Origin: Thermoplasmata archaeon
GTDB taxonomy: Archaea > Thermoplasmatota > Thermoplasmata > Thermoplasmatales > Thermoplasmataceae
DNA: 35,965 bases
NCBI GenBank assembly: GCA_021850505.1
Contig: JAJZLW010000063.1
Span: 1 to 35,965 of the forward strand
Direction: 5' to 3'
Shown here: positions 15,823 to 23,374 of the stretch, one piece after another
Numbering within the stretch: position 1 is the first letter of the stretch
Layout: each line of letters begins with the position of its first letter
Notes under the pieces: generated by a model
The model's input: only the letters and a program-made list of their open reading frames with translations
The model's database searches: none
What the model was told of the DNA's origin: nothing
Program-made: the position numbers and the translations under genes

Positions 15823-17406
15823 TTATAAATTTAGCATATAAATTGAATAATTTGTGTTTGAATATACTGACTTGTAATATTTACCAATATAGCCCGTTGA
15901 AGATACTACGTAAGAAACATGATAATTCATCTCGATCTCTTGAAGCTGTGAAACATTCTGAGAAAAATGCACAAGTATACCGGCAGCAATACTTTCCTCA
16001 AATTCCAGATGCTGGGTGAGGAGTGAAATACTTTCATTCACTATAACAGGATTTCCAGTAAATGCCATTAACATGAAACCGATCGCCTGTGGCGCAGCTA
16101 TGACTTCAGTCCTGTTGTTTTGTGAATCAAACCAGTGAATCACGCCACAGTCACTATAATATGAAATATTCTGGCCGCCAGCCACGTAATAATCATGTGC
16201 ATTCTCATTCATTACAACTGAAAATGAAACGTAGAGGGCAATGAACAACACCGTTCCTATTTTTAATGCGTTTTTTAGATACTTCCAATTGATGTTTCCT
16301 GCGTGCCTCCTGAAAATTAGATCGCTTATAAAGTAAGAACCTGTAAAGATATAACCCAATGATACAAAATATCCGAACCTTGAGAAAAGAACAGGATCAA
16401 AAGCAAAGGCCATAATCGGTATTAACGAAGCAGCAAGCAGCGCATCGATTAAAACCTCTTCATCGCGGTGCTGACTGGAATGCAGGTAGATCCAGGTTAT
16501 GATCAATAGAGCAAAGAAAACATAAACAATCCACTGAAATCCATAAGGTATGTCAAATTCGACAGATAGGGAATATATCGACTGATAGACTGTTCCACCT
16601 TTATAAAGGGAAGACCCGTGGCCAGTCAGGAAATAAAAAATGCTTGAATGATAGAAGTACCACGAAGAACCAATTGCTGCGCCCAAAACTCCTCCCAGAA
16701 ATATTGATCGAGTCGATTTAAGATCCTTACCTCTGGATCGACTGAGAAGTGAAAGGATCACAACTGCAATCAGGAGATAAAATATTACAAAGAAAAATGA
16801 GAGGTCATGGGTATATGCAAGTACAATTATCAAGATCGCGAGAAGGATTGTACTGGATCGCCTGTTATTATTTTCAATAATGCTGATCGCTGTCATTATA
16901 ATCAGTAGAATCAAAAGCAGGCCTGCAACCTGTGCAAAGTCACCCCATATATCAAGGTATATAAATGGAGGGAAAGTACTGTATATAAAAGAGGCAATAA
17001 GCCCGGTTTTGTGATCAAATATAGATTTTGATATTTTATAAACCGGTATCGTAGAAATTGATCCTGTTAGTATTTCTAACAACGTAAATATCTCTAGTGC
17101 TCTTTGTGTGTTGAAATAAATCACAAAAGGCGAAAGAACTAAGGGAATTAATGGAGGAAACACAAAACCGGTCCCTGGAAAGTGTAATGCATTGTTGAAA
17201 GGTATTAACATACCGTTCAGCCTTATCTCCTCACTGAAAGTGACATAAGAATATAAGTCGCCTCCAAAAAAATATGGAGATCTTGAAAACAATATGATCA
17301 ATCTTAAAGTTATCGCTGTAAAAAAGGAAATGGACAAGAGGATAAACAAATTCTTCCGGTCATAATTATGTCTGGTAACCCCTATAGATACTGAAGCATC
17401 AACCAA
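15823..17406 (-). CDS. GT-C type polytopic membrane protein, STT3/PMT-like
   Basis: This 527-residue protein has about eleven membrane helices and a short C-terminal extracytoplasmic domain (about 410-527). The first loop contains GGDLYSYVTFSEEI (D50), which matches the placement of the first catalytic acidic residue in GT-C enzymes. FPPFIYLDIWGDFAQVAGLL resembles the second acidic loop. The C-terminal part contains GVIHWFDSQNN but no WWDYG motif, so it is not an oligosaccharyltransferase. It probably transfers a sugar from a lipid carrier to the growing glycan, although a non-catalytic role cannot be excluded. Its start overlaps the upstream regulator-like gene by 8 bases, so it belongs to an operon with two DNA-binding-type proteins. 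Confidence 0.68.
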   Translation of the reverse strand: MVDASVSIGVTRHNYDRKNLFILLSISFFTAITLRLIILFSRSPYFFGGDLYSYVTFSEEIRLNGMLIPFNNALHFPGTGFVFPPLIPLVLSPFVIYFNTQRALEIFTLLEILTGSISTIPVYKISKSIFDHKTGLIASFIYSTFPPFIYLDIWGDFAQVAGLLLILLIIMTAISIIENNNRRSSTILLAILIIVLAYTHDLSFFFVIFYLLIAVVILSLLSRSRGKDLKSTRSIFLGGVLGAAIGSSWYFYHSSIFYFLTGHGSSLYKGGTVYQSIYSLSVEFDIPYGFQWIVYVFFALLIITWIYLHSSQHRDEEVLIDALLAASLIPIMAFAFDPVLFSRFGYFVSLGYIFTGSYFISDLIFRRHAGNINWKYLKNALKIGTVLFIALYVSFSVVMNENAHDYYVAGGQNISYYSDCGVIHWFDSQNNRTEVIAAPQAIGFMLMAFTGNPVIVNESISLLTQHLEFEESIAAGILVHFSQNVSQLQEIEMNYHVSYVVSSTGYIGKYYKSVYSNTNYSIYMLNL

Positions 17407-18379
17407 GTCTTACCCTCTTATTTAAAAGGCTTCGAATCCAAGCGGCATTAACAGTTCTTTTTCCCCAAACTGAAAATGCAGGTTTGAGGTCCTGATAATT
17501 ATCCCTGAAATAATTTAAAGTTGTAATCATCTCATCAGCGTTACTGCATTCTACGAACAGGTTTATTTCGCCCAATAACTGGTTCTCAGCCATTATTATT
17601 CTTTCTGATACCATGTCATTATCCTGAATCAATTTTTCAAGATTATTTCTGTTTTCAATGTTTATTTCCAATGTGACTTTCAGCACTATAGTACCACTTA
17701 CAAAAAAAGTATCCATTGCCGGCAAGAGTGATGTTATGTTAGATTCCAGCAATTTTTTTTGTTTTGATTTTGTTCTAGCATTGTAGCTCCTCAATTCACT
17801 TATTTGGATTTTAGAGGTTGCCATATGGTAAAGTAACTCTCTGGCAGGTTCGTTTATTCGCTCCTTGTTACCGTCTAAAATTACGTTCAGGCACTTTTTG
17901 TCAATCGTTTTCATTCTTTCATAATGGCGGATTGTGCCGTTGAAATTTACTCCGTCCAAAACAGAGGCCACTTCCTTCGAAATCTTCTCAATTTGAGACA
18001 TTTTTTCATAGACGATATCAAACTGCAGATGGTGCTTGAGGTCTCCGTTTCTTGAAACAATAAAAGATTCGATGACGGATTCAACATCCTTTAGTTCGGA
18101 TATATAGTCATTTGGATCTACGTTGAATGGAATTTTACTTTCAGCGAAGATTGCTGCCCTTTTCATTTGAAAAAGGTCTGTATTTAGATGATGATAGAAA
18201 TAAAACGCATCTTTATATCTTTTCCACGACTCGAGTAACCTGCCATCCACTCTATTAAGTCTCCGTCTGGTTACAAGCGGTGATAGATTCGCAGGGTAGG
18301 TAGGAACGTAATTTATATATGAACTTTCCAAACCTAAACTCAGGGGATCAAGAAAGATTTTGGGAATTCTCGTGTTCAT
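17399..18379 (-). CDS. Predicted AsnC/Lrp-like regulator paralog, unknown function
   Basis: This 326-residue soluble protein has no membrane segment. Residues 1-170 are mostly helical and unrecognised. A helix-turn-helix-like stretch at about 185-220 (ARELLYHMATSKIQISELRS) is followed by a C-terminal alpha/beta part of ~90 residues (GTIVLKVTLEINIE, then GEINLFVECSNADEMITTLN). That part has the beta-alpha-beta-beta-alpha-beta look of an AsnC/Lrp effector (RAM-like) domain. The order of segments mirrors the 366-residue gene 9 bases upstream, so the two look like diverged paralogs, perhaps forming a heteromer. The recognition helix here is weak, so DNA binding may be lost. It overlaps the following GT-C gene by 8 bases. 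The identity is an inference. Confidence 0.5.
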   Translation of the reverse strand: MNTRIPKIFLDPLSLGLESSYINYVPTYPANLSPLVTRRRLNRVDGRLLESWKRYKDAFYFYHHLNTDLFQMKRAAIFAESKIPFNVDPNDYISELKDVESVIESFIVSRNGDLKHHLQFDIVYEKMSQIEKISKEVASVLDGVNFNGTIRHYERMKTIDKKCLNVILDGNKERINEPARELLYHMATSKIQISELRSYNARTKSKQKKLLESNITSLLPAMDTFFVSGTIVLKVTLEINIENRNNLEKLIQDNDMVSERIIMAENQLLGEINLFVECSNADEMITTLNYFRDNYQDLKPAFSVWGKRTVNAAWIRSLLNKRVRLG

Positions 18380-18388
18380 TCATAAATA

Positions 18389-19489
18389 TTAGATCCTCAT
18401 ATTAAAATTTTCAACAGTTTGCTCATGATATTCCTTAGGCATGTAGTTTCGCTTAAAAGCATCTTGTTTTTTAGGAAGTCCCATTGACCGCAATACGATC
18501 TCCCGGTTCAGTTTTGTGCTATGAGTAGTCTTTTGCTGCAATATTGCATAATTGACCTTGAGATTAGATTTCTCAATTTCCCTTATCGCCATTCGTATCT
18601 GATCAAAATTGTCAAGCCAGGTCAAAATGAGGATCCTATTTGGTACTGAAAACTTTCTTGCGATTATTCTTTCCTTTAACCAACTGTTTGGAATCTGATC
18701 CAGGCTGTTGGATTTAACCTTGCCTGAAAGAGGTTCGATCTGAAAACTAACTAGAATGAATTCCCTGTTGTTTTCTGTTCTGATATATGGTTCAATTGTA
18801 ATTAAACCCGACCTTACGAGATCGCTGTAATTTCTATTGACGGTTGATCTTGAAAGACCCAGTTTCATAGATATTTCATTTAATTTTTCAAGTGGCGAAT
18901 CTATAAGCTCAAGGAGGATCCTTGCATGATCTGTCCTGATTGATCGCAGATCTGAACTGAAACACCGCTTCAAACTGTGGAAATTGCTATTCACAGGGTT
19001 GTCGCTGAATTCCATAATAGATAGAATTTCGCTATTAGATAACTGCTCCTCAATGATTGACCTTATTTTTTTTAGAGAAGACTTGTTTCTATAGACAAAA
19101 GAGATTATGCTTCCAAAAAACATATGATCTTCTTCTATAATTATTCCTGAATGAATCGATTCAACACATTTCTTGAAGGAATTCTCTTCGCTGTATGAAG
19201 GAGAACGGTAATTGTGATCTTTTGTCAGTATTAATGCACGGTAATAACCAAACCTGGAAGCATTCATAACAAGCCTTAGACCAATATAGTTCATCATACT
19301 GTGCCAGCACTCTATTGTGGCATTTTTTGTAATCTTTAGATCAGAGGACAATTTTTCTCTGTTTGCCAGTAATTTTTCATAGACCCAATAAGGCGAGGGT
19401 CTCTTAGGTATGCTGTCTTCATTCTGGTCCAAATCTCTTTCGGTAGGCCAGGTGAGAGTTTTAAAAATTTCGCAGCTAAGTTCGTTCAA
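18389..19489 (-). CDS. HTH regulator with AsnC-like arrangement, head of the GT-C operon
   Basis: This 366-residue soluble protein has a clear helix-turn-helix at about 196-240 (ILLELIDSPLEKLNEISMKL, then GLSRSTVNRNYSDLVRSGLI). This is followed by a wing-like strand pair and a C-terminal alpha/beta domain (about 255-330) resembling the AsnC/Lrp ligand domain. The first ~190 residues are a domain of unknown type that contains sensor-like alternating strands and helices (RALILTKDHNY, GIIIEEDHMFFGSIISFVYR). The frame begins with TTG 19489, and a TATATAAAT box centred 26 bases upstream supports this. It is the first gene of the operon with its probable paralog and a GT-C protein, so autoregulation of surface glycan synthesis is plausible. 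Confidence 0.6.
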   Translation of the reverse strand: MNELSCEIFKTLTWPTERDLDQNEDSIPKRPSPYWVYEKLLANREKLSSDLKITKNATIECWHSMMNYIGLRLVMNASRFGYYRALILTKDHNYRSPSYSEENSFKKCVESIHSGIIIEEDHMFFGSIISFVYRNKSSLKKIRSIIEEQLSNSEILSIMEFSDNPVNSNFHSLKRCFSSDLRSIRTDHARILLELIDSPLEKLNEISMKLGLSRSTVNRNYSDLVRSGLITIEPYIRTENNREFILVSFQIEPLSGKVKSNSLDQIPNSWLKERIIARKFSVPNRILILTWLDNFDQIRMAIREIEKSNLKVNYAILQQKTTHSTKLNREIVLRSMGLPKKQDAFKRNYMPKEYHEQTVENFNMRI

Positions 19490-19510
19490 CCCGTTGACTA
19501 ATAATCTACA

Positions 19511-19520
19511 CTATATAAAT
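19511..19520 (-). promoter_or_regulatory. TATA-like box of the regulator/GT-C operon
   Basis: ATTTATATAG on the minus strand is centred about 26 bases upstream of the TTG start at 19489. Confidence 0.55.
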
Positions 19521-19573
19521 CTTTTATACCTCCATGCTCCCTGTTACCTTTGGTTATCGTAAAAACAAATCAT

Positions 19574-21058
19574 TCAATTCAACTTTAAAATCTCTATTTC
19601 CTTGAATGATGAAAAGACAGAATATCTTCCGGTTGAAATTAGTGCGTTGGAAAGAGTCTGCATGGTATAATTTGTTTCATGATATGCTACACTGTAATGT
19701 GAGTAATAATAGGAATAAGGGTCTATGACTATATAAGTTGGAAATGTATTGTTTACATAGAAATCTGGAAGAGTCCAATTATAATTTACTGAAAGCTGCG
19801 GCATGTTGTTCTGGATCAGTACAGATGAGCCTTTTGGAATCAGATGAATCATTTCCGCAAGCTCTATGTCGCAAATTGACACATTAATTGAGCTGACTGC
19901 ATTATAACTAAAATCATTTCCAGTTATAAACTCAGAAATATTACCATCCTTGTTTGAAGTATAAAGTTCCCCCACAGGAGAATAAAAAGAGAACAGTCCA
20001 ATATTCAAAACCAATATGACTGCAAGGATAATTCCTGAGACTGTTTTCAGATATTTAGTTAGATTATTCCTAGAACCTAAATATTCCCTTATCCTTTTCA
20101 GTCCGTAAACAGAGGAGATGAATATTATTGGGGCGGTCAGTGCTGGATATTGAAAATACATTGTTGATATATATGGTTGATAATTGTTAACAAACGCGAG
20201 AACATAATATGGCACCGACATCAAAAGTGTTTCCGGGGCCAGGAATGATGTAAATATTACTGGAAACTGCATCTGTAATAAATATGATATCTTACTAATA
20301 TAACTGGGACCGAATGATGTCGACGTCGAAGTCCCCGTGAGGTTAGTGTAATCGAGTGGTAATAGTCTGGATGCATATATCATAGCACCAATAAAGATAA
20401 TTAAACTGATTCCAATTATTACAGAAGCGAACTTCAATTCTTTTTTTCTCTCCTCCCTCTTCACTAATAAGAGATGCAAAGCATAAAATATCATAATCAA
20501 CGGAACAAGATAGTCACATATTGTGGCAAGTAGCATACTTAAAACTGAGATGCCATTGCGTTTCACCAAATGGAAGTAAAAACCACATAGGAAAAAAGTT
20601 GGAAAAAGTGCCATAAAGTGAAAATCAAACCAGTTGACCCCGGACAGCGGGTAATAGAGGAGATATGAAATAGAGATAAAAACTGCAAATTTTCTTTCCC
20701 TTAGAATCTGAGAGGATATTGCATAAAGTGGAAAGATACCCAATCCTATCCATATACTCTGAAATACAACCAACCACAATGGATCAGGAAAGAGATTGAA
20801 AAACGGTGCAATTACCAGTACAATCATTTTCTGGACTGGAAAAGGTCTTGGGTCCGCAGCTGTTGAAATCAACCCGCCATGGCCGATTGAGTATAGATAA
20901 GACGAGGCAAGTCCCAAGTCAAATATATTGGCATTGAATGAAAGATATCTTTCAATGACCACATAACTGAAAACTGCTGAATAAACTGAAAAAGCGATTA
21001 TGGTGCAATATAGCCAAATGTTTCCTTTAGATTTTACTTTATCTGGATTAACAACCAA
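19574..21058 (-). CDS. DUF2079-type polytopic membrane protein (GT-C superfamily-like)
   Basis: This 494-residue protein has about ten to eleven membrane helices and an extracytoplasmic C-terminal part of ~140 residues. The first outside loop contains NIFDLGLASSYLYS, and the segment GVNWFDFHFMALFPTFFL carries the WFDFHFxxL block. Both are characteristic of the DUF2079 family, membrane proteins thought to be GT-C-like sugar transferases. The outer domain holds DIELAEMIHLIPKGSSVLIQNN, as in that family. The start is TTG 21058, and an AATATT element is centred 26.5 bases upstream. The same element serves gmhA in the other direction. It probably acts on extracellular glycans of the AglB pathway, but no member function is certain. 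Confidence 0.75.
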   Translation of the reverse strand: MVVNPDKVKSKGNIWLYCTIIAFSVYSAVFSYVVIERYLSFNANIFDLGLASSYLYSIGHGGLISTAADPRPFPVQKMIVLVIAPFFNLFPDPLWLVVFQSIWIGLGIFPLYAISSQILRERKFAVFISISYLLYYPLSGVNWFDFHFMALFPTFFLCGFYFHLVKRNGISVLSMLLATICDYLVPLIMIFYALHLLLVKREERKKELKFASVIIGISLIIFIGAMIYASRLLPLDYTNLTGTSTSTSFGPSYISKISYLLQMQFPVIFTSFLAPETLLMSVPYYVLAFVNNYQPYISTMYFQYPALTAPIIFISSVYGLKRIREYLGSRNNLTKYLKTVSGIILAVILVLNIGLFSFYSPVGELYTSNKDGNISEFITGNDFSYNAVSSINVSICDIELAEMIHLIPKGSSVLIQNNMPQLSVNYNWTLPDFYVNNTFPTYIVIDPYSYYYSHYSVAYHETNYTMQTLSNALISTGRYSVFSSFKEIEILKLN

Positions 21059-21078
21059 TTCCAGTCTCTATATAGAAA

Positions 21079-21090
21079 AAAAATATTAAC
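21079..21090. promoter_or_regulatory. Symmetric promoter element between DUF2079 gene and gmhA
   Basis: The palindromic AATATT (21082-21087) inside an A-rich run is centred 27.5 bases before the gmhA ATG (21112) and 26.5 bases before the TTG at 21058. One TBP site could serve both leaderless genes. Confidence 0.5.
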
Positions 21091-21111
21091 CTTCCTCTGC
21101 ATTTAAAGAGC

Positions 21112-21675
21112 ATGAATCAAGATGAGGTCAGGGATTATATTCAGGATGGCGCAGAGGTTCGCCGGTCAATTGACTTTAAACTGGTCTACGAAACAGGAAT
21201 GCAGATTGCCAAAATGATTAAAAACGGGGGCAAGCTTGTTCTTTTTGGAAATGGCGGTAGTGCTGCTGATTCTCAGCACATTGCCGCGGAGCTTGTGGGT
21301 CATTTTGAAATGGAGAGAAAACCATTGCCTGCAATGGCGCTCACAGTTAACACCTCATCTCTAACAGCTATAGCTAACGATTACGATTATAATGAAATCT
21401 TCAGCAGACAGGTTCTGGCCTTTTGCGATCCAAAAGACTGTGTTATTGGAATATCCACCAGTGGGCATTCAAAAAACGTCGTCATGGGTCTAAGAGCAGC
21501 AAAGCAAATTGGATGTCTCACCATATCATTTACAGGTAAAAACGGAAACGAAGTTTCAGGTGAATCTGATATTTGTATCAGGATTAACAGCACTAGAACC
21601 TCAATTATACAGGAATCACACATCGCAGTTGGGCACATATTCTCCAAAATAATCGAGGATTATATATTCCACTGA
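21112..21675 (+). CDS. gmhA: Phosphoheptose isomerase (SIS domain)
   Basis: This 187-residue SIS-domain enzyme has the normal GmhA length. It converts sedoheptulose 7-phosphate to D-glycero-D-manno-heptose 7-phosphate, the first step of nucleotide-heptose synthesis. Family motifs are complete: FGNGGSAADSQHIAAE (residues 45-60, with H56 and E60), the phosphate-binding STSGHSKN (115-122) and the C-terminal IQESHIAVGH (166-175) with Q, H170 and H175. The cofactor genes gmhB and hldE are not in this window. Its place next to glycosyltransferases and aglB suggests that a heptose or a related sugar enters the surface glycan. The start is ATG 21112, supported by the TATA-like spacing. Confidence 0.9.
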   Translation: MNQDEVRDYIQDGAEVRRSIDFKLVYETGMQIAKMIKNGGKLVLFGNGGSAADSQHIAAELVGHFEMERKPLPAMALTVNTSSLTAIANDYDYNEIFSRQVLAFCDPKDCVIGISTSGHSKNVVMGLRAAKQIGCLTISFTGKNGNEVSGESDICIRINSTRTSIIQESHIAVGHIFSKIIEDYIFH

Positions 21676-21820
21676 TAAAATTGGTTTCGCATCCAATTGA
21701 AACATCTATTTTGACTCTTAAATTGAAAATAATTTTATGGGTGGATATTTCAGTGAAATATGAAATGAAGTATTATAAGTTCACATCTGCCAGTGTTAAT
21801 TTATTGTTTAATTGACATCA

Positions 21821-21832
21821 CATTTAATAAGC
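21821..21832 (+). promoter_or_regulatory. TATA-like box of the small winged-helix gene
   Basis: CATTTAATAA is centred about 27 bases before ATG 21854. It decides the start in favour of this ATG over the upstream in-frame TTG at 21812. Confidence 0.45.
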
Positions 21833-21853
21833 GGTATTAATCTGCTAAAAGTA

Positions 21854-22081
21854 ATGGTGCAGACTTTAAGTGAGATTAGAATATCACCGTCCTGTCGGTT
21901 GGTCCTTAAATCTTTATCTCAGTTAAAGATAGGAACAATCTCTCAGATCGAACTTGAAACCGGTCTTCCATTGAGGACAATCCAGTCTGCCCTGCATAAG
22001 TTGGTTGAATTGGATTTAGTCAGGATCAGGGTATGTCTTACAGACTCAAGAAGAAGGTTTTACTGCTACGTCAAGGTCTAA
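21854..22081 (+). CDS. Small winged-helix (MarR/ArsR-like) DNA-binding protein
   Basis: This 75-residue protein consists almost only of a winged helix. The helix-turn-helix spans ISQIELETGLPLRTIQSALHKLVELDLV, and the wing is RVCLTDSRRRFYCYVKV. No ligand-binding or dimerisation domain follows. It could act as a dimer by the N-terminal helix, as in many small archaeal regulators. An in-frame TTG at 21812 would add 14 residues, but promoter spacing favours ATG 21854. Its stop overlaps by four bases the stop of the convergent HTH/binding-protein regulator, so the two mRNAs would overlap at their 3' ends. It lies between gmhA and aglB and might control either; this is inference. Confidence 0.68.
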   Translation: MVQTLSEIRISPSCRLVLKSLSQLKIGTISQIELETGLPLRTIQSALHKLVELDLVRIRVCLTDSRRRFYCYVKV

Positions 22082-23091
22082 TAAACAAGTTCTTCTATTT
22101 TCTCTTTAGTAATTGATATACCAGTAAGGGACGATACCTTCTTAAGGCTGGATATTGAAACACCAAACTTAAACCTATAACTGACAATTGACTCACGAAT
22201 TATGTCAGCAGGAATTGATAATATATTTGAGAAAAATTGAACCTCCTGGTCAATTTTCCTTTCGTATTTTAGGACATATTTTCCCTTCTTTCTAATTATA
22301 TCTATGAGTTCATTCAATTTTGCCTGGTTATCCATAAATAATTTCGAAATTCCGAGGGCGCAGCAGGTAGAATCATCCATGGATTCTTCATAAGATAAAA
22401 CAACCCTGTCAAAACCATTTTTCTTGAGTAATGTGAGATATGGTTCCCATATTGATAAATACCTGAACTTTGAACTGCAGAAGTCTTCCACAGCCTGATG
22501 TGGAGTAAGCATCATCCTGGATTCTAAATCAGGATTAGACCTGATGAATCTGGCTGTCATTACTGCCATTGATGAGTACTCGCTTGTCATTATAATATTT
22601 CCCATAGCATTTTCATTTTCACAGATTGAGGACCCGCCTGATGCTACTTCGCTTATAATTTTCAATTTTGACTCTCCAGAACGGAGCAGAAACGATGTAA
22701 GAGGTGCAAAGCCAATATCAATTTTACCCAGAGACAGATCATCCAAGAGAAGTGAGGAGCTATTGTATAATACAGTTAATAAGCGGCTGGAAACATTTTT
22801 TGCAAATTCCCTTATCAAAATAAGATGAATCATATATTCGGTTGAAGGCAACATTCCAACCCGGATTATGCCTTTAATATAACCGGGGAACTTCTCCAGA
22901 ACCCAAAGAGCATAATTCCTTCCAGTAACTCTTTTCCTTATTATACTGCCATTCAGTAGCAAATTTTTAATAATTTCGGAAACCCTGGACCTAGAACATT
23001 TTAATTTTTTTTCCAAATCTGATTGAAGTATTCCTTCCGTACCTGAATTGGAGATTAACTCGGAAATCTTGTTCTGGAGATTCTTGCTCAT
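22078..23091 (-). CDS. Transcription regulator: winged helix fused to a periplasmic-binding-protein-like ligand domain
   Basis: This 337-residue cytosolic protein has an N-terminal winged helix (about 5-68: GILQSDLEKKLKCSRSRVSE, then the wing around RKRVTGRNYALWVLE). From about residue 75 it resembles type 2 periplasmic-binding proteins of the NMT1/SsuA or MqnA kind: RVGMLPSTEYMIHLIL, the hinge and ligand segment LSLGKIDIGFAPLTSFL, MTSEYSSMAVMTARFI and LSIWEPYLTLLKKNGF. The C-terminal ~60 residues form helices of unknown role. The lack of a signal peptide and the HTH fusion mean it is a one-component sensor that binds a small molecule in the cytosol. The ligand is unknown. It is divergent from aglB with 283 bases between them, so aglB is a candidate target. 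Confidence 0.72.
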   Translation of the reverse strand: MSKNLQNKISELISNSGTEGILQSDLEKKLKCSRSRVSEIIKNLLLNGSIIRKRVTGRNYALWVLEKFPGYIKGIIRVGMLPSTEYMIHLILIREFAKNVSSRLLTVLYNSSSLLLDDLSLGKIDIGFAPLTSFLLRSGESKLKIISEVASGGSSICENENAMGNIIMTSEYSSMAVMTARFIRSNPDLESRMMLTPHQAVEDFCSSKFRYLSIWEPYLTLLKKNGFDRVVLSYEESMDDSTCCALGISKLFMDNQAKLNELIDIIRKKGKYVLKYERKIDQEVQFFSNILSIPADIIRESIVSYRFKFGVSISSLKKVSSLTGISITKEKIEELVY

Positions 23092-23374
23092 TTATCATGG
23101 TAAGTATTGCTATTATCTGAAATATTTATCTGTTGTTTATTCCATGTTAATTTTGAGCATCTGATAATTCTTTTCTCTTCTTCAGTAGAAATTAAAATCT
23201 AACAATCAGCAAAGATCAAGCAAGACGCCTGATATTTTGATGAAATTGATTCTGCACTCTGAATAGATTAATACAATTTATTAGAAATCTTGAAAAATTC
23301 CATAAACATTGAAATACGAGTATATGTAAATTAGTTTAGTTTTTTATAGGGAGATTTCATTACGGTTTCTTGGC
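23092..23374. other. Intergenic region between HTH/binding-protein regulator and aglB
   Basis: This 283-base AT-rich region contains no convincing gene. It holds the aglB promoter (23341-23348) and AT-rich boxes about 24-37 bases upstream of the regulator start, and may hold operator sites. A partial C/D-box-like arrangement was judged insufficient. Confidence 0.55.
23341..23348 (+). promoter_or_regulatory. TATA-like box of aglB
   Basis: TTTTTATA is centred about 30 bases before ATG 23375, which fits a leaderless or almost leaderless transcript of the aglB operon. Confidence 0.55.

Noticed and set aside
21812..21853. TTG-initiated 14-residue extension of the small winged-helix protein
   Set aside because: The TATA-like box at 21821-21832 would lie inside it and is placed correctly for ATG 21854.
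23229..23262. C/D-box sRNA-like order CTGA, TGATGA, CTGA upstream of aglB
   Set aside because: A D'-C'-D order is present, but the first C box and a terminal stem are missing, and the AT-rich context makes such short motifs common by chance.
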